Positions 42,009 through 50,017 of a stretch of DNA of 64,000 nt are shown here, one piece after another. The notes below the pieces were generated by a model. That model saw nothing but the letters and a program-made list of their open reading frames with translations. It did not search any database and was not told the origin of the DNA. Numbering within the stretch: the stretch's first letter is position 1; each line of letters begins with the position of its first letter. Made by a program: the position numbers and the translations under genes. Source of the DNA: an uncultured delta proteobacterium (GTDB taxonomy: Bacteria; Desulfobacterota; Syntrophia; Syntrophales; UBA8958); assembly GCA_903885795.1 (NCBI GenBank), contig CAISJV010000066.1:1-64000 (forward strand). The letters run 5' to 3'.

Positions 42009-43100
42009 ATGAAAAGCCTACATACTAAACTTGAATCATACTGGTATCCGGAAGGACCGCTCACACCCACCCATCCTTTCCTGATCACTATGATGCCCTT
42101 TTCCTTTACCTATGGGGCAATCATGGCATTAAGAAATCAATTGTATGATCGGGGTATTCTCAGACAGGTTAAACTTCCATGTCCGGTGATCAGTATCGGT
42201 AACATTACCGCCGGAGGCACTGGCAAGACGCCCATGACGGTCCTCACCGCCAACGGCTTGAAAGCATGCGGTTTCCATCCCGCTGTCCTGAGCAGGGGCT
42301 ATGGAGGCCGCCTGACAACCAGCGGCAATGTCGTCTCCGATGGAACAAGCAGCCTTCTGAGTCCCGAAGAAGCAGGGGATGAACCGGTTTTGATCGCCGC
42401 GGCAACCCCCGGCATTCCTGTGCTTACCGGTCCTGATCGCTGCGTTTCTGGTAAATTGGCCATCGATAAATTCGGCGCTGATGTTCTTGTGCTCGATGAC
42501 GCCTTCCAGCACCGGCGGCTCTTTCGGGACGTCAACATTGTATTGCTGGACGAGGATAGGCCTTTCGGCAACGGGCGCCTATTGCCTGCGGGACCTCTAC
42601 GTGAACCGCCATCCTCCCTCAGCCGGGCTAATGTTCTTGTAAAAACGGGAATTTCAAAGGAAGAAAACAGGCGAAAGCAACCAGCCGTGCATGATAGCGT
42701 ACCTGTTTTTCGAGCACAATATCAACCACTTGAAATCATTAAGGGAAGCTTTAATCAGATTCTTCCTCCCAGCGCGCTTCAGGGCAAGATAATCTATGGC
42801 TTCACCGGTATCGCCACACCCGACAAATTTCGCGCCACCCTGGAGGAACTGGGGGCAAAGATCATAAAATTCCTTGCCTTTCCCGATCATTATTTCTACA
42901 AGCAAGCAGACGTGCAGGCGATTACCGGGGAGGCAAAAGCCCTGAATGCAGAAATGGTTATAACCACAGAAAAAGACGGGGTGAAACTTCTGAAATTTCA
43001 AGATTTTTATGAGACCATCGTAATCATGAGAGTTGCACTCAGGATGGATCCTGATGAAAGAACTTTTCTTGATACCCTGATAAACCTATTGAAAAGATGA
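42009..43100 (+). CDS. lpxK: tetraacyldisaccharide 4'-kinase LpxK
   Basis: A 363-residue kinase adding the 4'-phosphate of lipid A. P-loop ISIGNITAGGTGKTPM, then SRGYGG, GDEPVLIA, LDDAFQHRRL and GIATPDKF are all family signatures. The N-terminus is membrane-associated. The ribosome site is weak. It overlaps lpxL by 4 bases (ATGA). The Kdo transferase gene waaA, often next to lpxK, is not in the window. Confidence 0.95.
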   Translation: MKSLHTKLESYWYPEGPLTPTHPFLITMMPFSFTYGAIMALRNQLYDRGILRQVKLPCPVISIGNITAGGTGKTPMTVLTANGLKACGFHPAVLSRGYGGRLTTSGNVVSDGTSSLLSPEEAGDEPVLIAAATPGIPVLTGPDRCVSGKLAIDKFGADVLVLDDAFQHRRLFRDVNIVLLDEDRPFGNGRLLPAGPLREPPSSLSRANVLVKTGISKEENRRKQPAVHDSVPVFRAQYQPLEIIKGSFNQILPPSALQGKIIYGFTGIATPDKFRATLEELGAKIIKFLAFPDHYFYKQADVQAITGEAKALNAEMVITTEKDGVKLLKFQDFYETIVIMRVALRMDPDERTFLDTLINLLKR

Positions 43101-43975
43101 AAAAAGAGAAATCCACAAGCATTATTATATTTCTTTTCAAATGCGTCCCTTTAACCTGGCGAAGGCTTTTCTTCCGGGGCTTGCTTCGGCTTTTTTACCA
43201 TCTCTCATCAAAGCAGCGCCTGATTACCATCAACAACCTTCGACAGGCTTATCCGGAAAAAGACGTTGGGGAAATCGTCCGCATTGCCAAAGGGGTTTAT
43301 CGCCATTTGGGCCTTGTGGCGGCAGATTTTTTCGAGATCCCATATATTACCAGGGATAATGTTCATGAGTGGGTGGAATTCGAAGGTCTGGAACATATTG
43401 ACCGGACCTTTGCAAAGGGCAAGGGGTTACTTTCGATTGTCGCCCATTTCGGCAACTGGGAGATGATGACGGTGGCCTTCCCGATGGTCAGAAAACCCAT
43501 GAATATCGTTTATCGTCCCCTTGATAGCCCGATGCTCGAAAACCTTACCGCCTGGGTGCGGACACTTAACGGCAATACGGTCATTCCCAAGGGCGGCTCC
43601 GGAAAGACAATAACCCGTCTTTTGGGAGAGAACTCGGCCCTCGGTATTCTAAGCGATCAAAATGTTTCGGCACGGGAAGGTGTCTTTGTGGATTTTTTCG
43701 GGAGACCGGCCTGCACCGCCGTGGGTCTGGCCGTCCTGGCCATGCGCACCGGCGCGCCGGTGATACCGGCCTTCATGCCCCGGATGCCCGACGGGAGATA
43801 CCGTTTCATCATCCAAGAGGCGGTCCAGATCGACGATACAGGCGATTATGAAAAAGACCTCTTTACCAATACCCAGCGCTTCACAAAAATCGTCGAAGCC
43901 ATGGTGCGGCGCTATCCCGACCAGTGGTTCTGGCTCCACCAGCGCTGGAAGACGAAACTGTGCCAGAAAGAGTAA
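43097..43975 (+). CDS. lpxL: lipid A biosynthesis acyltransferase LpxL/HtrB family
   Basis: A 292-residue lysophospholipid-acyltransferase-fold enzyme with the catalytic HX4E motif in VAHFGNWEMM and the late GILSDQNVSAREGVFVDFFGRPA. It adds a secondary acyl chain to lipid A. Only one such gene is present, so LpxL versus LpxM specificity is open. It ends YPDQWFWLHQRWKT, as in the family. Confidence 0.93.
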   Translation: MKKEKSTSIIIFLFKCVPLTWRRLFFRGLLRLFYHLSSKQRLITINNLRQAYPEKDVGEIVRIAKGVYRHLGLVAADFFEIPYITRDNVHEWVEFEGLEHIDRTFAKGKGLLSIVAHFGNWEMMTVAFPMVRKPMNIVYRPLDSPMLENLTAWVRTLNGNTVIPKGGSGKTITRLLGENSALGILSDQNVSAREGVFVDFFGRPACTAVGLAVLAMRTGAPVIPAFMPRMPDGRYRFIIQEAVQIDDTGDYEKDLFTNTQRFTKIVEAMVRRYPDQWFWLHQRWKTKLCQKE

Positions 43976-43998
43976 AGATATTAAATGTGTCCTGTAGC

Positions 43999-44040
43999 TC
44001 CCGCCCCTTCCAGGAAGGGGCAGGGTGGTAATGGGGTTAT
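43999..44040. repeat. G-rich hairpin repeat between lpxL and waaF
   Basis: GCCCCTT CCAGG AAGGGGC (44003-44021) forms a 7-bp stem with a 5-base loop, followed by AGGGTGGTAATGGGGTT. It shares this layout with 9589-9630. It could attenuate transcription in the 111-base gap between lpxL and waaF. Confidence 0.6.
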
Positions 44041-44086
44041 GGAAACCCACCACGAATGTTTCATATAAGTTCTGGATATTTTCCCC

Positions 44087-45169
44087 ATGCAAAATTCATA
44101 TTTACCTGAACCACTGATTGTCCGGGGCAACAAACGCCTTCCACGGGAAGGTATTAAGGAGATCCTTGTTCGGGGGACAAACTGGATCGGCGACGCCGTC
44201 ATGACCCTGCCTGCTGTCGCCGCTATCCGCAAAACCTGGCCAAAGGCGCAAATCTCTGTTCTTGCCAAACCATGGGTGGCTGATATATATAGAGAATCAA
44301 ACGATGTTGACCGGATTCTGAACTTCGAAGACCAGGGCCGCCATCAAGGAACTTTAGGTAAAATCCGCCTCGCAGGCGAACTTCGGCAATACCGTTTCGA
44401 CATGGCAATCCTCCTCCAGAACGCCATTGAAGCCGCCATCATTGCCCGGTTGGCAGGAATTCCTATTCGAACGGGCTACAACTCTGATGCCCGGGGATGG
44501 CTTCTGACCCATTCTGTTCGTCGCACATCGGCTATCCGAAAGATCCATCAGATTGATTATTACCTGGAGATGGTCAAGGCCCTCGGGTGCGATTCCGCTG
44601 GACGAAATCTCCTCTTGGATCTGCGGTCGGACACCCGTTCACTGGCAGATGAATGGTTAAAATTACGGGAGAGCCAGCATCAAATAATCATCGGCATGGC
44701 GCCAGGCGCCACCTATGGTCCCGCCAAAAGATGGCCACTAGAGCGCTTCGCCGCCGTTGCAGCAGAAATCATCAGGGAATATCCGGCAACTATAATCCTC
44801 TTCGGCAGCAAGCAGGATCAGGATGTCACAGACGCAATCGCAACAACCATCCAAGGCCACTGCCTGAATCTTGCGGGAAAAACATCGGTCCGGGAAGTCA
44901 TGGCCCTCATCGCCCGCTGTCACGCCTTCATTACTAATGATTCGGGGCTGATGCACGTTGCCGGCGCTCTGAATGTACCAAACGTGGCGATTTTTGGCTC
45001 CACGAATCCTGTCACCACGTCTCCCCCCGGCGAGAAGAATATTATCATCCGTAAACCCGTGGATTGCAGTCCCTGTTTGAAGACAGTCTGTCCAACGGAT
45101 TTCCGGTGTATGAATCTCATCGGCATCGATGAGGTCGTCGCCGCCGTTCGTCAAGCAATAAAAACTTGA
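44087..45169 (+). CDS. waaF: ADP-heptose--LPS heptosyltransferase II
   Basis: A 360-residue GT9 glycosyltransferase. The N-terminal signature LVRGTNWIGDAVMTLPAVAAIRK and the late GKTSVREVMALIARCHAFITNDSGLMHVAGAL are typical of WaaF. It adds the second inner-core heptose. An N-terminal extension (about 1-25) precedes the usual start, and the ATG has no strong ribosome site, so the start is somewhat uncertain. Its TGA stop coincides with the beginning of a half copy of the palindromic element. Confidence 0.93.
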   Translation: MQNSYLPEPLIVRGNKRLPREGIKEILVRGTNWIGDAVMTLPAVAAIRKTWPKAQISVLAKPWVADIYRESNDVDRILNFEDQGRHQGTLGKIRLAGELRQYRFDMAILLQNAIEAAIIARLAGIPIRTGYNSDARGWLLTHSVRRTSAIRKIHQIDYYLEMVKALGCDSAGRNLLLDLRSDTRSLADEWLKLRESQHQIIIGMAPGATYGPAKRWPLERFAAVAAEIIREYPATIILFGSKQDQDVTDAIATTIQGHCLNLAGKTSVREVMALIARCHAFITNDSGLMHVAGALNVPNVAIFGSTNPVTTSPPGEKNIIIRKPVDCSPCLKTVCPTDFRCMNLIGIDEVVAAVRQAIKT

Positions 45170-45190
45170 CGGCTTCACAAAAAGTGCCAA
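45168..45190. repeat. half copy (terminal repeat only) of the 126-bp element
   Basis: GACGGCTTCACAAAAAGTGCC resembles the terminal repeat at 21817-21837 (GACGGCTTCGTAAAAAG...) with few mismatches. As at oleA', the first bases overlap a TGA stop, here that of waaF (45167-45169). No opposite arm is visible before the toxin-antitoxin promoter, so it is a remnant or solo end. Confidence 0.55.
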
Positions 45191-45199
45191 TTAAACCAC

Positions 45200-45228
45200 T
45201 TGACATCTCTTATTGTCTGTATTACTAC
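45200..45228 (+). promoter_or_regulatory. promoter of the toxin-antitoxin pair
   Basis: TTGACA (45200-45205) is followed after 17 bases by TACTAC (45223-45228), about 32 bases before the antitoxin ATG. The pair therefore seems to have its own promoter inside the envelope run. Confidence 0.5.
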
Positions 45229-45260
45229 GTGTCGAATAATGACGCAAAGGGGGGATCGTG

Positions 45261-45512
45261 ATGGATCAAGTTAGGGTGAATTTGACGCTTGACGAAGCCG
45301 TATGGGAAACCTTTGCCCAATTGGTTCCCAAACGGAAAAAGAGCATGATTATCAATGACTTATTGAAAGAAGAGGTCGAAAAAATCAGGCGCCGGCAAGA
45401 AGAACAGGCCTTAGGCGCCGCCTTTCGTGAGGCCTCGGAAGACCTGGAGCGTCAGTCCGCAATTCAGGAATGGGAATCTCTCGACCTGGAAGATTGGGGC
45501 GCAAAATCATGA
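45261..45512 (+). CDS. antitoxin of a MazEF/PemIK-type pair (ribbon-helix-helix-like)
   Basis: An 83-residue acidic protein. The N-terminus (VRVNLTLDEAVWETFAQLVPKRKKSMIINDLLKEEVEKIRRRQ) has the strand-helix-helix pattern of ribbon-helix-helix repressors, and the Glu/Asp-rich tail would mask the toxin. ATG 45261 is preceded by AAAGGGGGG. The 4-base ATGA overlap with the toxin gene is typical. It presumably represses its own promoter. Confidence 0.82.
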   Translation: MDQVRVNLTLDEAVWETFAQLVPKRKKSMIINDLLKEEVEKIRRRQEEQALGAAFREASEDLERQSAIQEWESLDLEDWGAKS

Positions 45513-45865
45513 GGCAGGGCGATATCTATCTGATTAACCTGGACCCGGCCATCCACTCCGAAATCGGTAAAACCAGACCGGGAATGATTCTCTCCATCAA
45601 CGCCATGAACCTCCATTCGCCCAGGCTGATCATTACCCCGATCACGTCCTCGGTGGGAAAGATCTACCCTTTCGAGATATTGCTTGCCGGCGGGCAAGGC
45701 GCAACAGGTGGCCTCGATAATGATTCCAAGATCATGCTTGATCAAATGCGCAGTGTTGATAAACGGAGATTGATCAGGAAGATCGGCATGGTGGATCATG
45801 AACTACTTACGAAAGCTTGCGCCATCGCCCAGAAGCTCATCAATGCGCCAAGTACGACAAAATAA
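45509..45865 (+). CDS. MazF/PemK-family mRNA interferase toxin
   Basis: A 118-residue protein with the MazF fold signature RQGDIYLINLDPAIHSEIGKTRPGMILS, the following strand RLIITPITS, and DQMRSVDKRRL. Family members cut mRNA at short motifs. The start at 45509 is fixed by ATGA overlap and by the conserved RQGDIY start. It lies between waaF and gmhB, an insertion into an otherwise LPS-only run. Confidence 0.9.
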   Translation: MRQGDIYLINLDPAIHSEIGKTRPGMILSINAMNLHSPRLIITPITSSVGKIYPFEILLAGGQGATGGLDNDSKIMLDQMRSVDKRRLIRKIGMVDHELLTKACAIAQKLINAPSTTK

Positions 45866-45885
45866 AGACAAGCGATGAAGGAATA

Positions 45886-46455
45886 ATGACAAAGTTCGCG
45901 GCGGTTTTTCTTGACAGGGATGGAACGATTAATGAAGAGGTGGGGTACTTGGACAGCCTCGAGAAACTTCGTGTGTTTCCCGAGGCCTTTGAGGCCGTGC
46001 GACTGATTAATCAATCCGGGATGAAAACTGTGGTAATAACTAACCAGTCCGGCATTGGGCGGGGATTTTTTGACGATGCTTTCGTCGGCAGAGTTCATGA
46101 AGAAATGCGCCGTCTTTTCCTTAACAAAGGCGCATTTCTTGACGGCTTTTATTACTGCCCCCACCACCCTACGGAAGGTATGGGACAATACCGTCAAGTC
46201 TGCCCCTGCCGGAAGCCGGAACCGGGGCTCCTTTTGAAGGCGGCGGAAGATTTGGTTATAGATCTTGGCAAGTCGTACATGATCGGAGATACGCCCAAGG
46301 ACGTGGAGGCGGGACAAAAGGCGGGGGCAAAAGGAATCCTCGTCCAGACGGGTTATGGAAAGGTCGCCGATACGGGATCAACCCACCCGGATCATATTGC
46401 TCAGGATATCCTTGAGGCTGTTAAGTGGATCATGCAAGACAGGGGAAAAACCTGA
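45886..46455 (+). CDS. gmhB: D-glycero-D-manno-heptose 1,7-bisphosphate 7-phosphatase
   Basis: A 189-residue HAD-family phosphatase. The Asp nucleophile motif AVFLDRDGTINEEVGYL, the Cys/His zinc site (YYCPHHP...VCPCRKPEPG) and GDTPKDVEAG identify GmhB, which makes the ADP-heptose precursor used by the flanking heptosyltransferases. ATG 45886 has GAAGGA seven bases upstream; the frame extends further but into the toxin gene. Confidence 0.94.
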   Translation: MTKFAAVFLDRDGTINEEVGYLDSLEKLRVFPEAFEAVRLINQSGMKTVVITNQSGIGRGFFDDAFVGRVHEEMRRLFLNKGAFLDGFYYCPHHPTEGMGQYRQVCPCRKPEPGLLLKAAEDLVIDLGKSYMIGDTPKDVEAGQKAGAKGILVQTGYGKVADTGSTHPDHIAQDILEAVKWIMQDRGKT

Positions 46456-46531
46456 GAATGATTGCTCGGCAAAAAATCATCCATGACGCAACACCGGCAG
46501 GAACCGATGTCCAGAAATTCAGGTGTCATTA

Positions 46532-47635
46532 GTGAATATTCTGATTGTCAAACTCAGCGCCATCGGGGACGTGGTTCACACTCTGCCCTCTCTTGCAGCC
46601 CTGCGACGTCTCTACCCGCAAGCCCACATCACATGGGTTGTCGAAGAGGCGGCCGCCGATCTTATCGAAGGTCATCCCTATCTGGATCGCGCCCTGGTCT
46701 CCCGAAGAAAGCGCTGGCAACAGGATTTTAAAATGGGAATTTTCAGCACAAACATCAGGGAAATCAGGCTTTTTGTAAATGCCCTGAGAGATCGTCCCTA
46801 TGATCTGGTCATCGACTTTCACGGGCTTTTCAAAAGCGCCATTCTTGTGTGGCTGAGCGGCGGCGCCAGAAAACTGGGTTTCGATAGTATGCAGGAAGGA
46901 AGCGGGCTATTTTACACCGAAAAGATCCCGGAAGATATGGGCAAACATGCCGTGGATCGATATCTAGATTTTCTAGCCTACCTGGGGGCCCAAAGCGGAA
47001 AGGGAGATGGAGAGAACGCTCCGGTATTTCTCATTCCCTCCGATGATCGAAACCTTCAAAAAGTATCGACACTGCTTAGTAAAAGTCATCTTGACATCGA
47101 TGAGCCCTTTGTGGCCATGAATCCAGTGGCCTTATGGGATACCAAGCTCTGGCGGCAGGACAGATTCGCCATGCTGGCAGACAGGATTGCCGGAGAACTG
47201 AATATTCCCGTCGTCATAACGGGCAGCAACCAGGAAAAACCCTATGTCGAATCGATTCTCAAGGAAGCTAAAGTTAAAACAGCAAAAATCCTTAACCTGA
47301 CAGGACAGACGACCTTAAAGGATCTGGCATGTCTTTACCGGCAAGCCGCCGTGGTCGTGACCACTGACTCCGGGCCGATGCATATTGCCGCCGCCGTCGG
47401 AACACCCGTTGTAGCCCTTTTTGGGCCCACAGATCCCCGGCGCACGGGACCTTATGGGCCTGGTCACACCGTGATCAGCAAGGCGCTGCCGTGCAGCCCC
47501 TGCTTACTAAAACAGTGCCGGACTAAGGGGTGCATGGAGGGAATTACCGTGGAAGAAGTTTTGGAAGGGGTTAAGGAACAACTGGGAAAGAAAACTGAAA
47601 CTGATCAGGTGGGAAGAGAAGAGGAAAAACTATGA
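46532..47635 (+). CDS. waaC: LPS heptosyltransferase I
   Basis: A 367-residue GT9 enzyme. The N-terminus NILIVKLSAIGDVVHTLPSLAALRRLYP is the WaaC hallmark, with TTDSGPMHIAAAVGTPVVALFGPTDPRRTGPYGP near the C-terminus. It attaches the first heptose to Kdo. GTG 46532 is preferred, as AGGTG lies 6 bases upstream and the family start follows directly; a GTG at 46523 is in frame but has no site. It overlaps the next small gene by 4 bases. Confidence 0.93.
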   Translation: MNILIVKLSAIGDVVHTLPSLAALRRLYPQAHITWVVEEAAADLIEGHPYLDRALVSRRKRWQQDFKMGIFSTNIREIRLFVNALRDRPYDLVIDFHGLFKSAILVWLSGGARKLGFDSMQEGSGLFYTEKIPEDMGKHAVDRYLDFLAYLGAQSGKGDGENAPVFLIPSDDRNLQKVSTLLSKSHLDIDEPFVAMNPVALWDTKLWRQDRFAMLADRIAGELNIPVVITGSNQEKPYVESILKEAKVKTAKILNLTGQTTLKDLACLYRQAAVVVTTDSGPMHIAAAVGTPVVALFGPTDPRRTGPYGPGHTVISKALPCSPCLLKQCRTKGCMEGITVEEVLEGVKEQLGKKTETDQVGREEEKL

Positions 47636-47802
47636 CCATAAGTAAAGAACTGCTTGAAATTCTGGCCTGTCCCAAATGTAAGGGAGGGATTGTTCTCAAC
47701 GAAGGACAGGATGGCTTGATCTGCCATTCCTGCAAGCTGCTCTATGAAATAAGAGAAGGTATCCCGATTATGCTCATTGACGAGGCAAAAACTCTCGCAT
47801 AA
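47632..47802 (+). CDS. Trm112/YcaR-like small zinc-ribbon protein
   Basis: A 56-residue protein reading MTISKELLEILACPKC and then KGGIVL...GLICHSCKLLYEIREGIPIML. This is the Trm112/UPF0434 family, with four Cys in two CxxC pairs (ACPKC, CHSC). In Proteobacteria the family often sits near lpxK/kdsB. It is co-translated with waaC through an ATGA overlap. Its 3' end overlaps the convergent glycosyltransferase gene by 29 bases. Confidence 0.88.
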   Translation: MTISKELLEILACPKCKGGIVLNEGQDGLICHSCKLLYEIREGIPIMLIDEAKTLA

Positions 47803-48898
47803 TCGCCTCCTTCACGCTGTCGATGCTCATGTTTTCCAGACACCGGCTGCGTCCCTTACCATCGCACCCTTTTTGATGGCAGGGTGAGCAATCCATAGCC
47901 AAGGTTACCACTTGGTGCTGTTCACCCACCGGCGCCCAGTCCCTCCAGTCGGACGGTCCATAAAGGGTGGTGGTGGGCGTTCCCACGGCGGCAGCAATAT
48001 GTGGGGCCGCACTGTCCACCCCCACATGCAGACGACTGATGCTCAATAGGGCAGCTAACTCCGTCAGGTTTGTTTCACCCGCCATATTGTATATTTTTAC
48101 AACCTCACTCCCGCTCTGCACCAGCGCTTCCGCCCGTTCTCTCTCCATCACCGACCCGACAATTACAGCGGGTGTACGATATTCTGTCCATAACCACGCA
48201 ACGATGGCAATCCAGTTGTCCAGCGGCCATTCCTTGTAGGACCAACGCGAAAAAGGGTTTAAGGTAACAAAGCCGGTCGAGACGTCGTTTGGTGCGTCTT
48301 CCTGCGCCTTTGAATAAACCCCATGATTGCCTAAAAGGTTTTTCATCCTTACCAAGGTTTCCGGTTCGACAAATAACTTCGGAACCGTATCTTCCGAGGG
48401 TATCCCAAATCCCCTGACAATCCTCAGGGATTGTTCGGCCGCTCCCAGACTAATGCGGACATTTTCATTGGCTGGATAAACAAGGTGGGTAAATAGTAGA
48501 TTCCTATAAATAGGAACGTCTCGATATACCAGCGAGGCACGAAAAGGCGCCCCCGTCAGCCTTGCCATAAAAGCGCCCCGCTCGTCAGAGCGCAAATCAA
48601 AGACAAGATCAAATTTGGCCTTCCGGACTTCTTTCAGGAAAGCCAACTGCGAGAGCAATCTGCCCCCAAGTGCCCCCTGATATCTCTTTACTTCGAATAC
48701 CCGTTTAACGGCGGGATCAGCCTCGAACAGGTTGCCGATCCCTTCCCGCAGGAGCAGGGACAAGTTTGCATCCGGATAGGCATTCTTAACCGCCCAAAAC
48801 GTAGGAATCGACCAGACAACGTCACCAATATCGCCCAACTGAATGATGAGAATATTCTGAAACGACACTGGCAGGGTGAAATGTTCGGCTTTGATCAT
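47774..48898 (-). CDS. glycosyltransferase family 9 (heptosyltransferase-like)
   Basis: A 374-residue GT9 protein. It has the N-terminal ILIIQLGDIGDVVWSIPTFWAVKNAYP, and late VGVDSAAPHIAAAVGTPTTTLYGPSDWRDWAPVG. A Cys-rich C-terminus (CSPCHQKGCDGKGRSRC) is shared by many WaaF/WaaQ-like enzymes. It probably adds a further heptose or core sugar (WaaQ-like), but specificity is not readable. It is the first minus-strand gene of the O-antigen side and converges on the Trm112-like gene with overlapping 3' ends. ATG 48898 was used; a GTG one codon earlier is possible. Confidence 0.88.
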   Translation of the reverse strand: MIKAEHFTLPVSFQNILIIQLGDIGDVVWSIPTFWAVKNAYPDANLSLLLREGIGNLFEADPAVKRVFEVKRYQGALGGRLLSQLAFLKEVRKAKFDLVFDLRSDERGAFMARLTGAPFRASLVYRDVPIYRNLLFTHLVYPANENVRISLGAAEQSLRIVRGFGIPSEDTVPKLFVEPETLVRMKNLLGNHGVYSKAQEDAPNDVSTGFVTLNPFSRWSYKEWPLDNWIAIVAWLWTEYRTPAVIVGSVMERERAEALVQSGSEVVKIYNMAGETNLTELAALLSISRLHVGVDSAAPHIAAAVGTPTTTLYGPSDWRDWAPVGEQHQVVTLAMDCSPCHQKGCDGKGRSRCLENMSIDSVKEAIMREFLPRQ

Positions 48899-48948
48899 CA
48901 CTGATCATATATATGAATAATTTTATTTGGCAAATTTTCACACAATTG

Positions 48949-49986
48949 CTATTTCCTATTGCTAATATCCATACGGGATATTTTGCTTGAGTTACGAACT
49001 AGATAGCTAACGAAGCTGAATATTATAAAACAAGTCATGAGAAAAATGGCGACTTTTTGTATACCATGGGGCTTTAAAAATATTACACCCAAACCAATGG
49101 CCAGTTGTATTAATCCATACGAACATGAAACTATCCAGTGAGAGAATCCCATCTCATTGGCAAGCAACTGGTATAGATGCTTTCGGTGGGGAATGATAAG
49201 GTTGTCTCCCTGTCTCAATCGAACATACATCGTTGTTATTTCATCTGCATAAAAAGGAAAAATGAACGAAGCAAGACAGATAAAATCAAAAATGTTTTCC
49301 GACAGCATCAATACTATCCCGGAGAAAACGAAGCCCAACAATATGCTTCCAACGTCCCCCAAAAAGACCCTTGCCCTTGGTAGATTAAGGAAAAGAAAAC
49401 CGAGTGACGCAAGAGCCATACAAATTGCCAATGATGCATATGATGAAACTGGAAATGAAAATATTGGACAATTATGGCATGCAAGAAGCCCAAAACCCAC
49501 TACACTGGTGACACCTGCAATGCCATCGATACCATCCATAAAATTGTATAAATTCGTAGTACCAACAACGAAAATGAAAACAGGTAATAATAAAATTATT
49601 GGAAAACCTGTAGAACCCAAGAAAGGAACAGATAAAAATACAGCAGCAACGGACTGGATAACTAACCTAAAACGGACGGATAACTGAAAATTATCTCCAT
49701 AAAAACTAATAATAGATAGCATAATACCTGGAAACAAAAAAGTAGTAGGCAATTTTAAAACGAGTGAGCATAGAATGAAGGCTAAAAGGATTCCAACACC
49801 ACCACCGCGAGGGGTCGGAATATCGTGGGAGCTTCTCTCGGTCGGGTGATCCATAAGTAGGAGCATTATTCTGTGCGGTGTGGAACTTATAAGCCATGCT
49901 CCAGCCAATCCTAAGGAAAAACTGAGAAAATAAAGCAGAAAATCCTTATATTGGTTAACAAGACTAATTAATAATTGAATATCCAT
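48949..49986 (-). CDS. undecaprenyl-phosphate glycosyl-1-phosphate transferase (MraY/WecA/WbpL type)
   Basis: A 345-residue polytopic membrane enzyme with about 10 helices. The family motifs are DHPTERSSHDIPTPRGGG, NLYNFMDGIDGIAG (catalytic Asp pair), FLGDVGS and the cytosolic HRKHLYQLL. It starts O-antigen synthesis by transferring an N-acetylated sugar-1-phosphate to undecaprenyl phosphate. The gene is clearly more A/T-rich than the lipid A genes. The neighbouring reductase-like epimerase suggests a QuiNAc- or FucNAc-type first sugar, as with WbpV/WbpL; that is inference. Confidence 0.9.
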   Translation of the reverse strand: MDIQLLISLVNQYKDFLLYFLSFSLGLAGAWLISSTPHRIMLLLMDHPTERSSHDIPTPRGGGVGILLAFILCSLVLKLPTTFLFPGIMLSIISFYGDNFQLSVRFRLVIQSVAAVFLSVPFLGSTGFPIILLLPVFIFVVGTTNLYNFMDGIDGIAGVTSVVGFGLLACHNCPIFSFPVSSYASLAICMALASLGFLFLNLPRARVFLGDVGSILLGFVFSGIVLMLSENIFDFICLASFIFPFYADEITTMYVRLRQGDNLIIPHRKHLYQLLANEMGFSHWIVSCSYGLIQLAIGLGVIFLKPHGIQKVAIFLMTCFIIFSFVSYLVRNSSKISRMDISNRK

Positions 49987-50017
49987 TTGTTCAAATTGTG
50001 CCCTATAATCAGCATAG

